In this document: piece by piece, positions 1 to 7,534 of the stretch | Position numbering within the stretch: position 1 is the first letter of the stretch | How the letters are laid out: each line of letters starts with the position of its first letter | Source of the DNA: Planctomycetaceae bacterium | GTDB lineage: Bacteria; Planctomycetota; Planctomycetia; Pirellulales; UBA1268 | Assembly (NCBI GenBank): GCA_003509235.1 | Contig: DONH01000332.1 | Location: forward strand, 1-17,834 | Length of the DNA stretch: 17,834 bases | Direction: 5' to 3' | Made by a program: the position numbers and the translations under genes | The notes under the pieces: model-generated | The model's input: only the letters and a program-made list of their open reading frames with translations | What the model was told of the DNA's origin: nothing | The model's database searches: none

Positions 1-279
1 GATCGGCTTGGCACATTGGACAACATCTCATGGGCCGTATCTGGCACAACAACCAATACCCGCCGAACAAAAACCTATGACAATCTTATCTTTCAGCGAA
101 CAACGACAGGTGAATATACAGGTCGTTGGGGTGTTCTTGATTTACAAAATACATATGGCCTGAGCCAGAAACAGGCACTCGAAGTCTCTGACCACAATCC
201 TGTCTGGGCAACATTCACGGCACGTGAAGTTCATGCAACAACGACTGCATCAATGCCAGCAGGAGTGAACCACCGTTAG
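1..279 (+). CDS. Endonuclease/exonuclease/phosphatase family protein, C-terminal fragment
   Basis: The frame is open from the first base, so the 5' end lies outside the window and only about 92 residues are visible. The fragment ends with a strand-rich segment carrying YDNLIF and then VSDHNPVWATF. The S-D-H-x-P-V pattern is the hallmark C-terminal catalytic motif of the DNase I-like fold (EEP family), in which the Asp-His pair takes part in metal-assisted phosphodiester cleavage. The segment before it (TTNTRRTKTYDNL) resembles the region preceding that motif in secreted planctomycete EEP proteins. Substrate (DNA, RNA or phosphoester) cannot be told from the fragment. A TTG at base 16 is only an internal codon, not a credible start. 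The stop codon overlaps the stop of the convergent gene. The family call is fairly safe; the specific function is unknown. Confidence 0.66.
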   Translation, partial: DRLGTLDNISWAVSGTTTNTRRTKTYDNLIFQRTTTGEYTGRWGVLDLQNTYGLSQKQALEVSDHNPVWATFTAREVHATTTASMPAGVNHR

Positions 280-2237
280 TTAGACGGCAAGGCAGATAAT
301 TTGGTGCGTGGTTGAAGCCGGTAGATACCCTGCCCAGTATTTGAGGCCGTCAACACATAGACAGCACCGTCCTGATCATGACCGAAACCAAAGATAGGCA
401 GACCATTCCACGGAATTAACTGGTTTGAAATCGTTGAAGTGTCGCTTGAATCTTGCACACCAAGAGCCCACATGCGGCCGGAAACAAAATCTCCGTACAG
501 GTAGCAACCTTCGAGTTCCGGAATGGTACTTCCTCGGACAACAGGACCGCCGGTAATTGATTTTCCAACCTGATGGTCATATTCCCAAAGCGGATCAATG
601 ACTGGGCCATCGGATGGAACATGTCCAAAAGGATAACTCCCTTCTCTTCGTCTCCAGCCGTAGTTTCCTCCTTTTTCAACAAGATTGATTTCTTCTAGTA
701 AATCCTGCCCCACATCTGCCATCCAGAGAGCACCTGTTTTGCTATCAAACGTAAGTTGCCATGGATTACGAAAACCATAGGCCCAGATCTCCGGTCGCAC
801 CCCATTCATATCGAGAAACGGATTATCCGAGGGCACCGCATAAGCTGTCTCAGCACCAGACTGATCGATATCAATGCGAAGGATTTTCCCGAGTAAGACA
901 CTGAGGTTTTGAGCATTGTCAAAAGGATCATTCCGGCTGCCACCATCGCCAAGACCAATGTAGAGAAAACCATCCGGACCAAACGCTATCGAACCACCAT
1001 TATGATTTGGGAATGGCTGGTCAAACTGAAGCACAATCTCCTCACTGTTCGCATCAGCCTTATTAGGGTCCTGAGCAGACACACGAAATCGTGAAATTCG
1101 TTCTGACTGTGGTTCGTCCACCGGACTGTAGCAGATAAAAAATTCACCGGTCTCTGAAAAACGTGGATGGAAGGCAAGCCCGAGGAGGCCTTCTTCATTC
1201 GCTTTTTTCCACGCACGAGTAATATCACGGATATCCAAAAAGATTTTTGCTTTCTTGCTATCTTTTTCAATCATGTAAATTCGACCGGTCTGCTCCACAA
1301 TAAACCGTCTACCCGATCCATCATTCGCATGAGTCACCATTAATGGACGGAGTGGTGGTACAGGTTTTCCATCATCGGATACTGGTGACCAACCATCCCA
1401 CACAAGACCTGGAAATGCTGGAACCGCCTCAATACCGAGCACTCCATCTGCCGGTTCTTGCGGCAATTTTCCATCTGGTAACCGACGAACTTTGATCGAT
1501 CGAAAAGCAACCTCATCACCGTGATCCTGGAAGCATAGATGACCGTTCCTAGACTTACCAAACTGTTCAAATTTTGAAAATTTGCTCTTTGCTACTCGTT
1601 TGTTCCAGTCATCACTTCCAATCACAAACTTATAATAGCTGACGCCATTAAGACAAACCTCTGATGATCCTGGTGTCACCCGAAGGTAAAGGTGGTTCCA
1701 CTCTCCAGCAGGTCGTGTCGCATCAACCAATTCCTTCACTGGTAATCCAGCAGCTTTTTCAATCCGCATAACCCATTTTTTTTCATGAGGCTCATACAGT
1801 TGGTAAAGCCACCCTGCTTTCTGGCCATCTTTCCCAGCATCATTATCGATGATCTGAACTTCCGGGCCGCTGTACCACGGTCGTTTGCCATCTTCTGATA
1901 CATGAAACATAAGCCCACTATTCCCAGCTTCACTTATTCGATATTCAAGTTGAATTTCAAAACTGTCGTACATTTCTTTTGTGAGAAGATCACCAGCGGC
2001 TTCTGCACGCACGATTACCCCATCAATAACCCGCCAGCCGGCACCCGGAGTGTCTTGCTGATAGCCCTTGAATCTCTGAAGTGATCTGCCGTCAAAAAGC
2101 AGCTCCCAGCCACTTCGTTTCTCAGACTCCGTGAGGCGATTGATAGACTCATCAGCAAACACGCCACTAATGCCTACAAGAAGCAGCAAAAAAGCTTTGA
2201 TAAGGTGATTTCCAATTGCGGAAACGTTTGCGTGCAT
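276..2237 (-). CDS. Secreted DUF1080 + glucose/sorbosone dehydrogenase-type propeller protein
   Basis: About 653 residues from the preferred ATG at 2237. That ATG has an AAGGAG ribosome site 7 bases upstream; an earlier in-frame ATG at 2255 has this site inside its own coding sequence. Residues 1-29 form a signal peptide ending near GVFA. Residues about 42-255 are a DUF1080 (3-keto-disaccharide hydrolase, concanavalin-like) domain, with WELLFDGRSL, NSGLMFHVSED, GPEVQIIDN and GEWNHLYLRV. Residues about 280-645 are a GSDH six-bladed propeller, with EEGLLGLAFHPRF, NHNGGSIAFGPDG, LGDGG, YGFRNPWQL and GGNYGW. GSDH relatives use PQQ to oxidise sugars; DUF1080 proteins cleave 3-keto-glycosides. Joining both suggests periplasmic oxidative sugar processing. 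Quinone binding is not proven by the sequence. It is transcribed divergently from the DUF1559 gene. Confidence 0.9.
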   Translation of the reverse strand: MHANVSAIGNHLIKAFLLLLVGISGVFADESINRLTESEKRSGWELLFDGRSLQRFKGYQQDTPGAGWRVIDGVIVRAEAAGDLLTKEMYDSFEIQLEYRISEAGNSGLMFHVSEDGKRPWYSGPEVQIIDNDAGKDGQKAGWLYQLYEPHEKKWVMRIEKAAGLPVKELVDATRPAGEWNHLYLRVTPGSSEVCLNGVSYYKFVIGSDDWNKRVAKSKFSKFEQFGKSRNGHLCFQDHGDEVAFRSIKVRRLPDGKLPQEPADGVLGIEAVPAFPGLVWDGWSPVSDDGKPVPPLRPLMVTHANDGSGRRFIVEQTGRIYMIEKDSKKAKIFLDIRDITRAWKKANEEGLLGLAFHPRFSETGEFFICYSPVDEPQSERISRFRVSAQDPNKADANSEEIVLQFDQPFPNHNGGSIAFGPDGFLYIGLGDGGSRNDPFDNAQNLSVLLGKILRIDIDQSGAETAYAVPSDNPFLDMNGVRPEIWAYGFRNPWQLTFDSKTGALWMADVGQDLLEEINLVEKGGNYGWRRREGSYPFGHVPSDGPVIDPLWEYDHQVGKSITGGPVVRGSTIPELEGCYLYGDFVSGRMWALGVQDSSDTSTISNQLIPWNGLPIFGFGHDQDGAVYVLTASNTGQGIYRLQPRTKLSALPSN

Positions 2238-2244
2238 TGAGTGA

Positions 2245-2250
2245 CTCCTT
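2245..2250 (-). promoter_or_regulatory. Shine-Dalgarno site deciding the start of the DUF1080-GSDH gene
   Basis: On the minus strand this reads AAGGAG, 7 bases before the ATG at 2237. It lies inside the codons that would follow the alternative ATG at 2255, so it favours the downstream start, which also gives a normal-length signal peptide. Confidence 0.75.
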
Positions 2251-2255
2251 GTCAT

Positions 2256-2498
2256 ACGTGTTATATTTTAATGTTGCATTTCACTTTAAGTGGATTCCTG
2301 AGACTGATGGCTCGAAACCGAAACACGGAACACCAAGACCTTATTTCTTAGATATGTCACCGTTATCATACAATTACGTATTATTCATTAGACTTCGAAG
2401 TTTTGTAATAGTGGACTGATACCTTAATCTTACTTTTGCCAGACGCTATTCCTTTCAGACGTGGCACAGAGATTTTGCCTCAACGAAAGCAAGGTGCC
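2256..2498. other. Divergent intergenic region; likely promoters for both flanking genes
   Basis: No gene is supported here. The region must hold promoters for the two divergently transcribed neighbours, but no strong -35/-10 pair stands out. A TATTAT at 2379-2384 with a poor upstream box is a weak plus-strand candidate. A perfect 10-base palindrome, ACTTCGAAGT (2392-2401), sits between the genes and could be an operator or chance. The open frame that reaches back to a TTG at 2436 is upstream read-through of the DUF1559 gene, not a better start. Confidence 0.4.
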
Positions 2499-3584
2499 AT
2501 GCGAATACCCTCTCGTTTGAACTATAGTCGCCACCGCGGTGGATTCACACTTATTGAGCTTCTTGTTGTGATTGCGATTATTGGTGTTCTTGTTGGTTTG
2601 CTCCTGCCGGCAGTGCAACAGGCTCGCGAGGCAGCAAGACGTTTAGCCTGCAGCAACAACATGAAACAATTAGTGTTGGCTGTTCATAACTACGCGTCGA
2701 GTAAGGGCGGGTTTCCGCCGAGCATGGTGCATACACCTGGAACTGCATTCCCCACCAACAATGAGTCCTGGGGCATCCATGGACGGATTTTGCCCTACAT
2801 TGAACAGGGCATCGTCGCAGAGAAAATCAATCTTGAACAACCGTGGGATGATGGATATCCGGGTGGTGCAGCGGGAACGAATTGGGCGACAGTACGATCA
2901 ACAAGGATTGACACATTTGTTTGTCCAAGTGAGGTAAATAACTTTTTCCGAACAAAAGATGGTACTAACTATGTCTACCCGACGAACTACGGATTCAATT
3001 ATGGGACCTGGTTTATTTACGATCCTGCAACGGGGGAAGGTGGTAATGGGGCATTCCATCCAAACTCACATTACAAAGCAAAAAAATTTCAAGATGGACT
3101 TTCAAAAACCTTAATGGTCAGTGAAGTGAAAGCATTTACCTCCTATGTTCGCAATACATCGGATCCGGGGAGTACCTATCCTGCTAATTCCCCACCCTCC
3201 AATGATTCTCAACTAGCAGCTCTTGCCAGTGGCGGAGAGAACAAATTAGGGTCTGCCACAAACAAGAACACTGGTCATACAGAATGGCCAGATGGCCGAG
3301 TCCACCACAATGGTTTCACTGCAACATTCACTCCCAACGCAGTGGTCGAATTTGCTGTTGGTGGAGTCTCATATGACATCGACTACAACTCACAGCAGGA
3401 AGGCAAGAGTGCTACACAGAAAACATTTGCTGCCATAACATCTCGTAGCTACCACAACGGAGTTGTAAATACTGGGATGGTCGATGGTTCAATTAGAAAA
3501 ATCGCCAATGATATTTCGTTGCAAGTTTGGCGGGGGCTCGCAACACGTGATGGTGGAGAAGTCGCAAATCCCCCGTTAAATTAA
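2499..3584 (+). CDS. DUF1559 prepilin-like protein with N-terminal methylation/cleavage site
   Basis: 361 residues from the ATG at 2499. This start gives a 15-residue basic leader (several Arg) ending in GG before FTLIELLVVIAIIGVLVGLLLP, the class III prepilin signal normally cut by a PilD-type peptidase and followed by a membrane-spanning helix. The helix runs into QQAREAARRLACSNNMKQL and then an NYxSxxGxFPPS-like segment, which together define the DUF1559 family hugely expanded in planctomycetes. Near the C terminus is HNGVVNTGMVDG, matching the H-x9-DG motif typical of the family. The role of these pseudopilin-like proteins is not established; surface or periplasmic assembly is inferred. 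An AAGG sits 4 bases before the ATG. A longer version from a TTG at 2436 would place the signal too far inside the protein. Confidence 0.93.
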   Translation: MRIPSRLNYSRHRGGFTLIELLVVIAIIGVLVGLLLPAVQQAREAARRLACSNNMKQLVLAVHNYASSKGGFPPSMVHTPGTAFPTNNESWGIHGRILPYIEQGIVAEKINLEQPWDDGYPGGAAGTNWATVRSTRIDTFVCPSEVNNFFRTKDGTNYVYPTNYGFNYGTWFIYDPATGEGGNGAFHPNSHYKAKKFQDGLSKTLMVSEVKAFTSYVRNTSDPGSTYPANSPPSNDSQLAALASGGENKLGSATNKNTGHTEWPDGRVHHNGFTATFTPNAVVEFAVGGVSYDIDYNSQQEGKSATQKTFAAITSRSYHNGVVNTGMVDGSIRKIANDISLQVWRGLATRDGGEVANPPLN

Positions 3585-3610
3585 GGTATTAGGCTAAAAC
3601 TACCCAGAAA

Positions 3611-3631
3611 CAGATGGCGTGGGCGCATCTG
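3611..3631 (+). terminator. Possible hairpin after the DUF1559 gene
   Basis: CAGATG at 3611-3616 can pair with CATCTG at 3626-3631, and an inner CG/CG pair leaves a TGGG loop and one bulged base. It lies 27 bases after the stop. No T-run follows, so it is at best a weak or Rho-assisted terminator. Confidence 0.25.
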
Positions 3632-3720
3632 CTCAATTCCTTTGGTAGTATGATTGGCCCACGAATTATTGTGATAAAGGTGCTCATCACCTTGAACAAA
3701 CTCCACCATGATTGGTGTCA

Positions 3721-4890
3721 ATGTTTCAGACAAGCCACCACGCAGTGAAAGTATTGCGTTTATTACCCATAGTTTGTCTCATACTACTCTCACCTTCTCT
3801 GGCCTACACAATGGGTGAAGCAGAGATTGGGGATGGAGCAGGAATCGGAAAGCATGCAGTCCGGTTCTATCGTGAAGACCCTCGTCCTTCTGGTGATGTT
3901 CCAGCAGGCGTTCGCGGTGAATCAGGATCATACTCAACACACTACCCACGACGGCGACTTTCCAAGCGTGCACAAAGAAGACTCAACCGTCGTAGCACTT
4001 GGACAGTTGTTCCAGAGGACATACCACCACATAGTGGATTACTCATTGAACATCGAAACCTTTCGTATGGATCCGGAGAACAACATCAACAGTTCGATCT
4101 GTATCTTCCGGGCGGGTGCCGTGAAAGAAGACTTCCCCTTGTGATCTGGTTACCGGGTGACGACTGGTCGAGTAGCCCTCGCATCGATTGTCCTCTTACA
4201 TGGCTCACGCAGCATGGATTTGCTGTCGCGAGTATCAGCTATCGTCCAAGTCAAACACATATTTTTCCTACGCAACGAGATGACTGCTTAGCAGCAATCA
4301 ATCGTCTCTCTGAAGATGCAGCAATTTGGAGTATTGACCCAACACGGATATGCCTCGTAGGGCAGGCAGCAGGTGCACATCTTTCGATGCTGATTGGTTT
4401 GGATCCCGATCAGACGCATAATGATTCCCTCGAAGAGCATTATCTTCCTATACATCGAATTGCTGCGATCTGTGGTATTTCAACAATTGCGCACCTTCCC
4501 ACTCTTGGAAGTGATTCTGACCGTGCTTCCTCTGCTGCAAGTCGGCTTATTGGTGGACCACTGCCTGAACTGCGTGAAGCGGCGTTACGAGCCAGCCCGA
4601 TCAGTTACGTCTCACGGAATGACCCACCCACATTACTCATTCATTGCAAAAGCGATGAAACTATCCCTGTGAGTCAAAGTGAGCGATTACATGCTGCACT
4701 TCTTTCCGCAGATGTTGATAGCACACTTATCCTTCCTGAAGGTCAACAAGAATCTTTGGTAGAAGACGGAACCGTTGGCCAGACAGTGCTCAATTTTTTA
4801 ATCCGAACACTTGATACCGACATTGATTCGATCATTGTGACGGGAAAAACCACCCAAATCGATGTGGAAAATAAGCCAAATCGGTCTTGA
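3721..4890 (+). CDS. Exported alpha/beta hydrolase-fold protein (BD-FAE/esterase-like) lacking catalytic residues
   Basis: 389 residues from the ATG at 3721; a TTG three codons earlier is less likely. Residues 1-28 are a signal peptide (VLRLLPIVCLILLSPSLA). Residues about 30-105 are a low-complexity, strongly basic stretch (RRRLSKRAQRRLNRRS). Residues about 105-365 follow the BD-FAE/carboxylesterase fold: FDLYLP, a FAVASISYRPS strand, FPTQRDDCLAAI, IDPTRICLVG, LIGGPLPE, SPISYVSRNDPPTLLIHCKSDETIPVSQSERL. In active relatives the nucleophile lies in GxSAGGH; here it is GQAAGAH, with Ala (GCA, 4366-4368) in place of Ser. The oxyanion HGGGW is PGDDW, and the region of the catalytic His reads EGQQES. 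The Asp-bearing loop is kept. It is probably a binding or structural protein rather than an esterase. No clear ribosome site was seen. Confidence 0.82.
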   Translation: MFQTSHHAVKVLRLLPIVCLILLSPSLAYTMGEAEIGDGAGIGKHAVRFYREDPRPSGDVPAGVRGESGSYSTHYPRRRLSKRAQRRLNRRSTWTVVPEDIPPHSGLLIEHRNLSYGSGEQHQQFDLYLPGGCRERRLPLVIWLPGDDWSSSPRIDCPLTWLTQHGFAVASISYRPSQTHIFPTQRDDCLAAINRLSEDAAIWSIDPTRICLVGQAAGAHLSMLIGLDPDQTHNDSLEEHYLPIHRIAAICGISTIAHLPTLGSDSDRASSAASRLIGGPLPELREAALRASPISYVSRNDPPTLLIHCKSDETIPVSQSERLHAALLSADVDSTLILPEGQQESLVEDGTVGQTVLNFLIRTLDTDIDSIIVTGKTTQIDVENKPNRS

Positions 4891-4931
4891 GAGTTTTCTT
4901 GAAAATCACGACGCTCTTTTTTTTGAACAGC

Positions 4932-4935
4932 GGAG
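4932..4935 (+). promoter_or_regulatory. Shine-Dalgarno site for the metallophosphoesterase gene
   Basis: GGAG lies 9 bases before the ATG at 4945 and only 3 before an in-frame TTG at 4939, which favours the ATG. A run of eight T (around 4917-4924) immediately precedes it. Confidence 0.6.
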
Positions 4936-4944
4936 TGTTTGAGT

Positions 4945-5802
4945 ATGGTGTTTCCCCATCTTCAATTAAGTCGCCGACAATGGATCCAAACGACTAGCGC
5001 TGCTACATGCGGTGTTACCGGTGGACTCCTAGCAGAATCTTTTGTGGTAACACCACAATCGCTTTCTCAGACGCATCTCCACATTGGAAAGCCCTCATTA
5101 TCCGGTCATCGAGCACTGCGAATTGTTCAACTCAGTGATCTGCATCTCCATGATATTGGTCAGTTGGAAATACAACTTCTTGAGGCTGTCACAGCTTCCG
5201 AGCCTGATGTAATTCTGCTGACGGGCGATACGCTCAGTCATAAAAATGGCATGCAGCCACTATCCGAATTTTTAGAAAGGCTTCCACCAGCATCTCACAA
5301 ACTTGCGATCATGGGGAACTGGGAATACAACGCCGGATTTACACCATCGTCATTCAAGGATTTCCTGACTCCGTTCGGGTTTCAAGTCTTGACGAATGAG
5401 TCATACCATTTGGAACACGATACCAGTATGTTGAAGATCACTGGTTTTGATGATCTCCTTGCAGGTCGACCAAAGCCTCTACGTACCGAAAAGAATGACG
5501 ATGCGGATCAGCATCTTGTGCTGGCACATTGTCCAGGGACTCGTGATTTTTCTCAGAAACTTCTTGCAGCTCCTCCAAGTCTCATTCTCAGTGGCCATAC
5601 GCATGGGGGACAGATTGCTCCATGTGGCTTCCCTCTCATTACGCCTCAAGGAAGTGGGAGCTATGTCTCTGGATGGTATTGCAACAGTGGACCGCCAATG
5701 TATGTTTCACGCGGTATCGGCACCTCGCTTCTTCCTCTTCGACTCGGTTCACTGCCTGAGCTTGTTGTTCTTGACTGGCATCTAAAACAACTCGATTCAT
5801 AA
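4945..5802 (+). CDS. Tat-exported metallophosphoesterase (YkuE/YaeI-like)
   Basis: 285 residues from the ATG at 4945. The N terminus SRRQWIQTTSAA followed by a weakly hydrophobic GVTGGLLA stretch is a twin-arginine export signal. The calcineurin-like metal-binding motifs follow in order: SDLHLHD, LLTGDTLS, MGNWE (the family usually has GNHE/GNHD), LAHCPG and SGHTHGGQI. These bind two metals and hydrolyse phosphoesters. YkuE- and YaeI-type relatives act on membrane-linked substrates; in YaeI the proposed substrate is UDP-2,3-diacylglucosamine-like. The His-to-Trp change in the third motif is visible and may define a subgroup or reduce activity. The gene starts 54 bases after the pseudo-hydrolase gene in the same direction, so the two may be co-transcribed. 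A likely terminator follows. Confidence 0.9.
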   Translation: MVFPHLQLSRRQWIQTTSAATCGVTGGLLAESFVVTPQSLSQTHLHIGKPSLSGHRALRIVQLSDLHLHDIGQLEIQLLEAVTASEPDVILLTGDTLSHKNGMQPLSEFLERLPPASHKLAIMGNWEYNAGFTPSSFKDFLTPFGFQVLTNESYHLEHDTSMLKITGFDDLLAGRPKPLRTEKNDDADQHLVLAHCPGTRDFSQKLLAAPPSLILSGHTHGGQIAPCGFPLITPQGSGSYVSGWYCNSGPPMYVSRGIGTSLLPLRLGSLPELVVLDWHLKQLDS

Positions 5803-5831
5803 GTAAGTCTAAAAACGAGTTCCTTGTTTGT

Positions 5832-5873
5832 GGGCCGTGCAGTCGATACAGACAGCACAGGGGGCCTCTTTTT
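5832..5873 (+). terminator. Putative rho-independent terminator after the metallophosphoesterase gene
   Basis: GGCC+GTGC (5833-5840) pairs with GCAC (5855-5858) and GGCC (5863-5866) with a small bulge, and TCTTTTT follows directly (5867-5873). It starts 30 bases after the stop codon. Stem quality is moderate because of the bulge and the 14-base loop. Confidence 0.5.
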
Positions 5874-6098
5874 CCCTATTTGTGCAGTCGTCCTCTCTGA
5901 ACAGTCGATAGGTCCTTCCGCGGGGAACGCTTCCTGTTCACGTTCCCCTGAATGTATGTCCTGTGCCTGGCAGAAGACGCGATGAAATAGCTCAATCATA
6001 TCGTGTCACTCCGGGTGCGGAACGAATGTCTAGAAGTTCCTTCTTTCGTACTCACAACCTAATCATCGTTCATCAGCAAAGAGATCAAGTAAAAACCT
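5874..6098 (+). promoter_or_regulatory. Structured leader/promoter region of the sigma factor gene
   Basis: No gene is supported here. A perfect 8-base inverted repeat, GGGGAACG (5922-5929) and CGTTCCCC (5941-5948), has an 11-base loop. A GGAAC/GTTCC pair occurs near 6018-6038. Short repeats recur: GTGCAGTCG at 5837-5845 and 5882-5890, and CAGTCGATA at 5840-5848 and 5902-5910. It does not match the signal recognition particle RNA, tmRNA or any riboswitch I recognise. A structured 5' leader, operator repeats or a small RNA are all possible. Confidence 0.4.
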
Positions 6099-6941
6099 AT
6101 GGAAACTTATCTACGCGACATCAATGAAACTGCTCTCCTCAGTGCAGCCCAGGAGAAACAACTGGCTGTTCGTGTTCAAAAAGGTGACCCTGCTGCACGT
6201 GATCATATGGTCAGGGCGAATCTCCGCCTTGTTGTCAATATTGCTCGTGGCTATTCAAACCGTGGGCTTCCACTTTGTGATCTCATCGAAGAAGGAAATC
6301 TTGGTCTCATGCGAGCCGTCGAAGGATTTGACCCGACCGTGGGCACGCGGTTTAGTACGTACGCCAGTTACTGGATCAAACAATCAATCAAGCGAGCACT
6401 CATTAATAACGGGAAGACCATTCGAATTCCTGCTTATATGGTTGAAATTCTGTCGAAGTGGCGGCGAGCTTCAATCCGTCTCCTCGATTCACTGGGTCGA
6501 ACACCCACACCTGAAGAAGTAGCTCGCATGCTGGGCTTAGCTCGCAAAAAGCTTCCAATCATCAAAAAAGCAATGCAGGTTCATCAAGCTGGTCCGCAAA
6601 CTGATCAGACAGAAGGTGGGTGGTCGCTTGGGGATATCATCCAAGATCAAAATGCACGATGTCCTGCCGACGTCATGCTTGATGAAGACACGCTCCAGCA
6701 TGTATTAAAACGTATTGATGAACTTGAGGACCGAGCCGCGTCTATTGTTCGAATGCGGTTTGGACTTGAGGGTAAAGAGCCAATGACATTGAAGGAGATT
6801 GGCAGCATCCTGGGGCTTACTCGAGAGCGAGTTCGACAGATTGAATCTGAGACCTTGGCATCACTCGCTGCTGAAATTGAGGGTGTTCCACGAGCAAACA
6901 TTTCAATTCGTCCTACGAGACAGTTGCGACGAGGTGCATAA
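6099..6941 (+). CDS. RNA polymerase sigma factor, compact sigma-70 (RpoD/SigA-like, no region 1.1)
   Basis: 280 residues with a full set of sigma-70 regions apart from 1.1. Region 1.2 is METYLRDINETALLSAAQE (1-20). Region 2 spans about 36-105 with DLIEEGNLGLMRAVEGFDP (core polymerase binding) and FSTYASYWIKQSIKRAL (-10 recognition and melting). Region 3 is about 111-190. Region 4 (about 205-258) has the helix-turn-helix TLKEIGSILGLTRERVRQIE for -35 binding. The short length fits a group 2 or planctomycete multicopy primary-like sigma factor rather than the single essential RpoD, but that is inference. The ATG at 6099 begins at the canonical ETYLRDI start. No strong ribosome site is seen. apt follows after 18 bases, so the two are probably on one transcript. 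Confidence 0.95.
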   Translation: METYLRDINETALLSAAQEKQLAVRVQKGDPAARDHMVRANLRLVVNIARGYSNRGLPLCDLIEEGNLGLMRAVEGFDPTVGTRFSTYASYWIKQSIKRALINNGKTIRIPAYMVEILSKWRRASIRLLDSLGRTPTPEEVARMLGLARKKLPIIKKAMQVHQAGPQTDQTEGGWSLGDIIQDQNARCPADVMLDEDTLQHVLKRIDELEDRAASIVRMRFGLEGKEPMTLKEIGSILGLTRERVRQIESETLASLAAEIEGVPRANISIRPTRQLRRGA

Positions 6942-6959
6942 ACCAGATACCCTCTGTCT

Positions 6960-7472
6960 ATGAATTTAAAAAAACATATCCGCGACGTGCCCGATTTCCC
7001 GAAGCCAGGCATACTCTTTCGTGACATTACACCGCTGCTTGCAAGTCACGAAGCATTTGATGAGTCGATACAGAAGTTAGCCAAACCGTGGCAGAATGTG
7101 GCTATTGATGCGGTTGCTGCTGTTGAAGCCAGAGGGTTTCTCTTTGCTGGACCTCTCGCGCTGAAACTTGGTGTTGGTTTGATTCCGGTTCGTAAGCCTG
7201 GAAAATTACCAGCTGATACGATTAGTTACCAGTATGAATTAGAATACGGTACAGACACTCTCGAAATGCATAGTGGGATTCTGACCTCACACTCACGTGT
7301 GTTAATCATTGATGATGTATTGGCTACAGGTGGCACAGCTGAAGCCTGTGTCAGTCTGATAGAATCTGTACATGCAACGGTGGTAGGTTGCTCTTTCCTC
7401 GTTGAACTTGAGGGTTTAGGAGGACGCGAACGATTAGGTGACCACCGAATTGAATCTGTTCTGAAATATTAA
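6960..7472 (+). CDS. apt: Adenine phosphoribosyltransferase
   Basis: 170 residues, the usual length. It converts adenine and PRPP to AMP in purine salvage, in the cytoplasm. Visible family features are the N-terminal IRDVPDFPKPGILFRDITPLL, the VEARGFLFAGPLA segment, the RKPGKLP loop with Y-x-L-E-Y-G-T-D after it, and the PRPP-binding motif VLIIDDVLATGGTA (residues about 114-127). The gene starts 18 bases after the sigma factor gene and ends 62 bases before mnmA, all in the same direction. It lacks an obvious Shine-Dalgarno site, so translation may depend on the upstream gene. Nothing unusual is seen in the protein. Confidence 0.97.
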   Translation: MNLKKHIRDVPDFPKPGILFRDITPLLASHEAFDESIQKLAKPWQNVAIDAVAAVEARGFLFAGPLALKLGVGLIPVRKPGKLPADTISYQYELEYGTDTLEMHSGILTSHSRVLIIDDVLATGGTAEACVSLIESVHATVVGCSFLVELEGLGGRERLGDHRIESVLKY

Positions 7473-7534
7473 CCCCTTTCAGTACATTCAAAGCCATTGG
7501 AAGAAACACCGGACTCTTTGCCAGACTGATTTTC

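Noticed and set aside
276..279. Overlapping stop codons of the two convergent genes
   Set aside because: Tail-to-tail overlap of a few bases is common and needs no special explanation.
2436..2498. TTG start giving a 382-residue DUF1559 protein
   Set aside because: It would place the prepilin cleavage site after 36 residues; the ATG at 2499 gives a normal basic leader.
3815..4144. 109-residue plus-strand frame inside the hydrolase gene
   Set aside because: It is an alternate frame within a gene that has a signal peptide and recognisable fold in its own frame.
4891..4924. TTTTC/GAAAA repeat plus a T8 run after the hydrolase gene
   Set aside because: The stem is only five A/T-rich pairs and the T-run is separated from it by about 15 bases, so it is not a convincing terminator.
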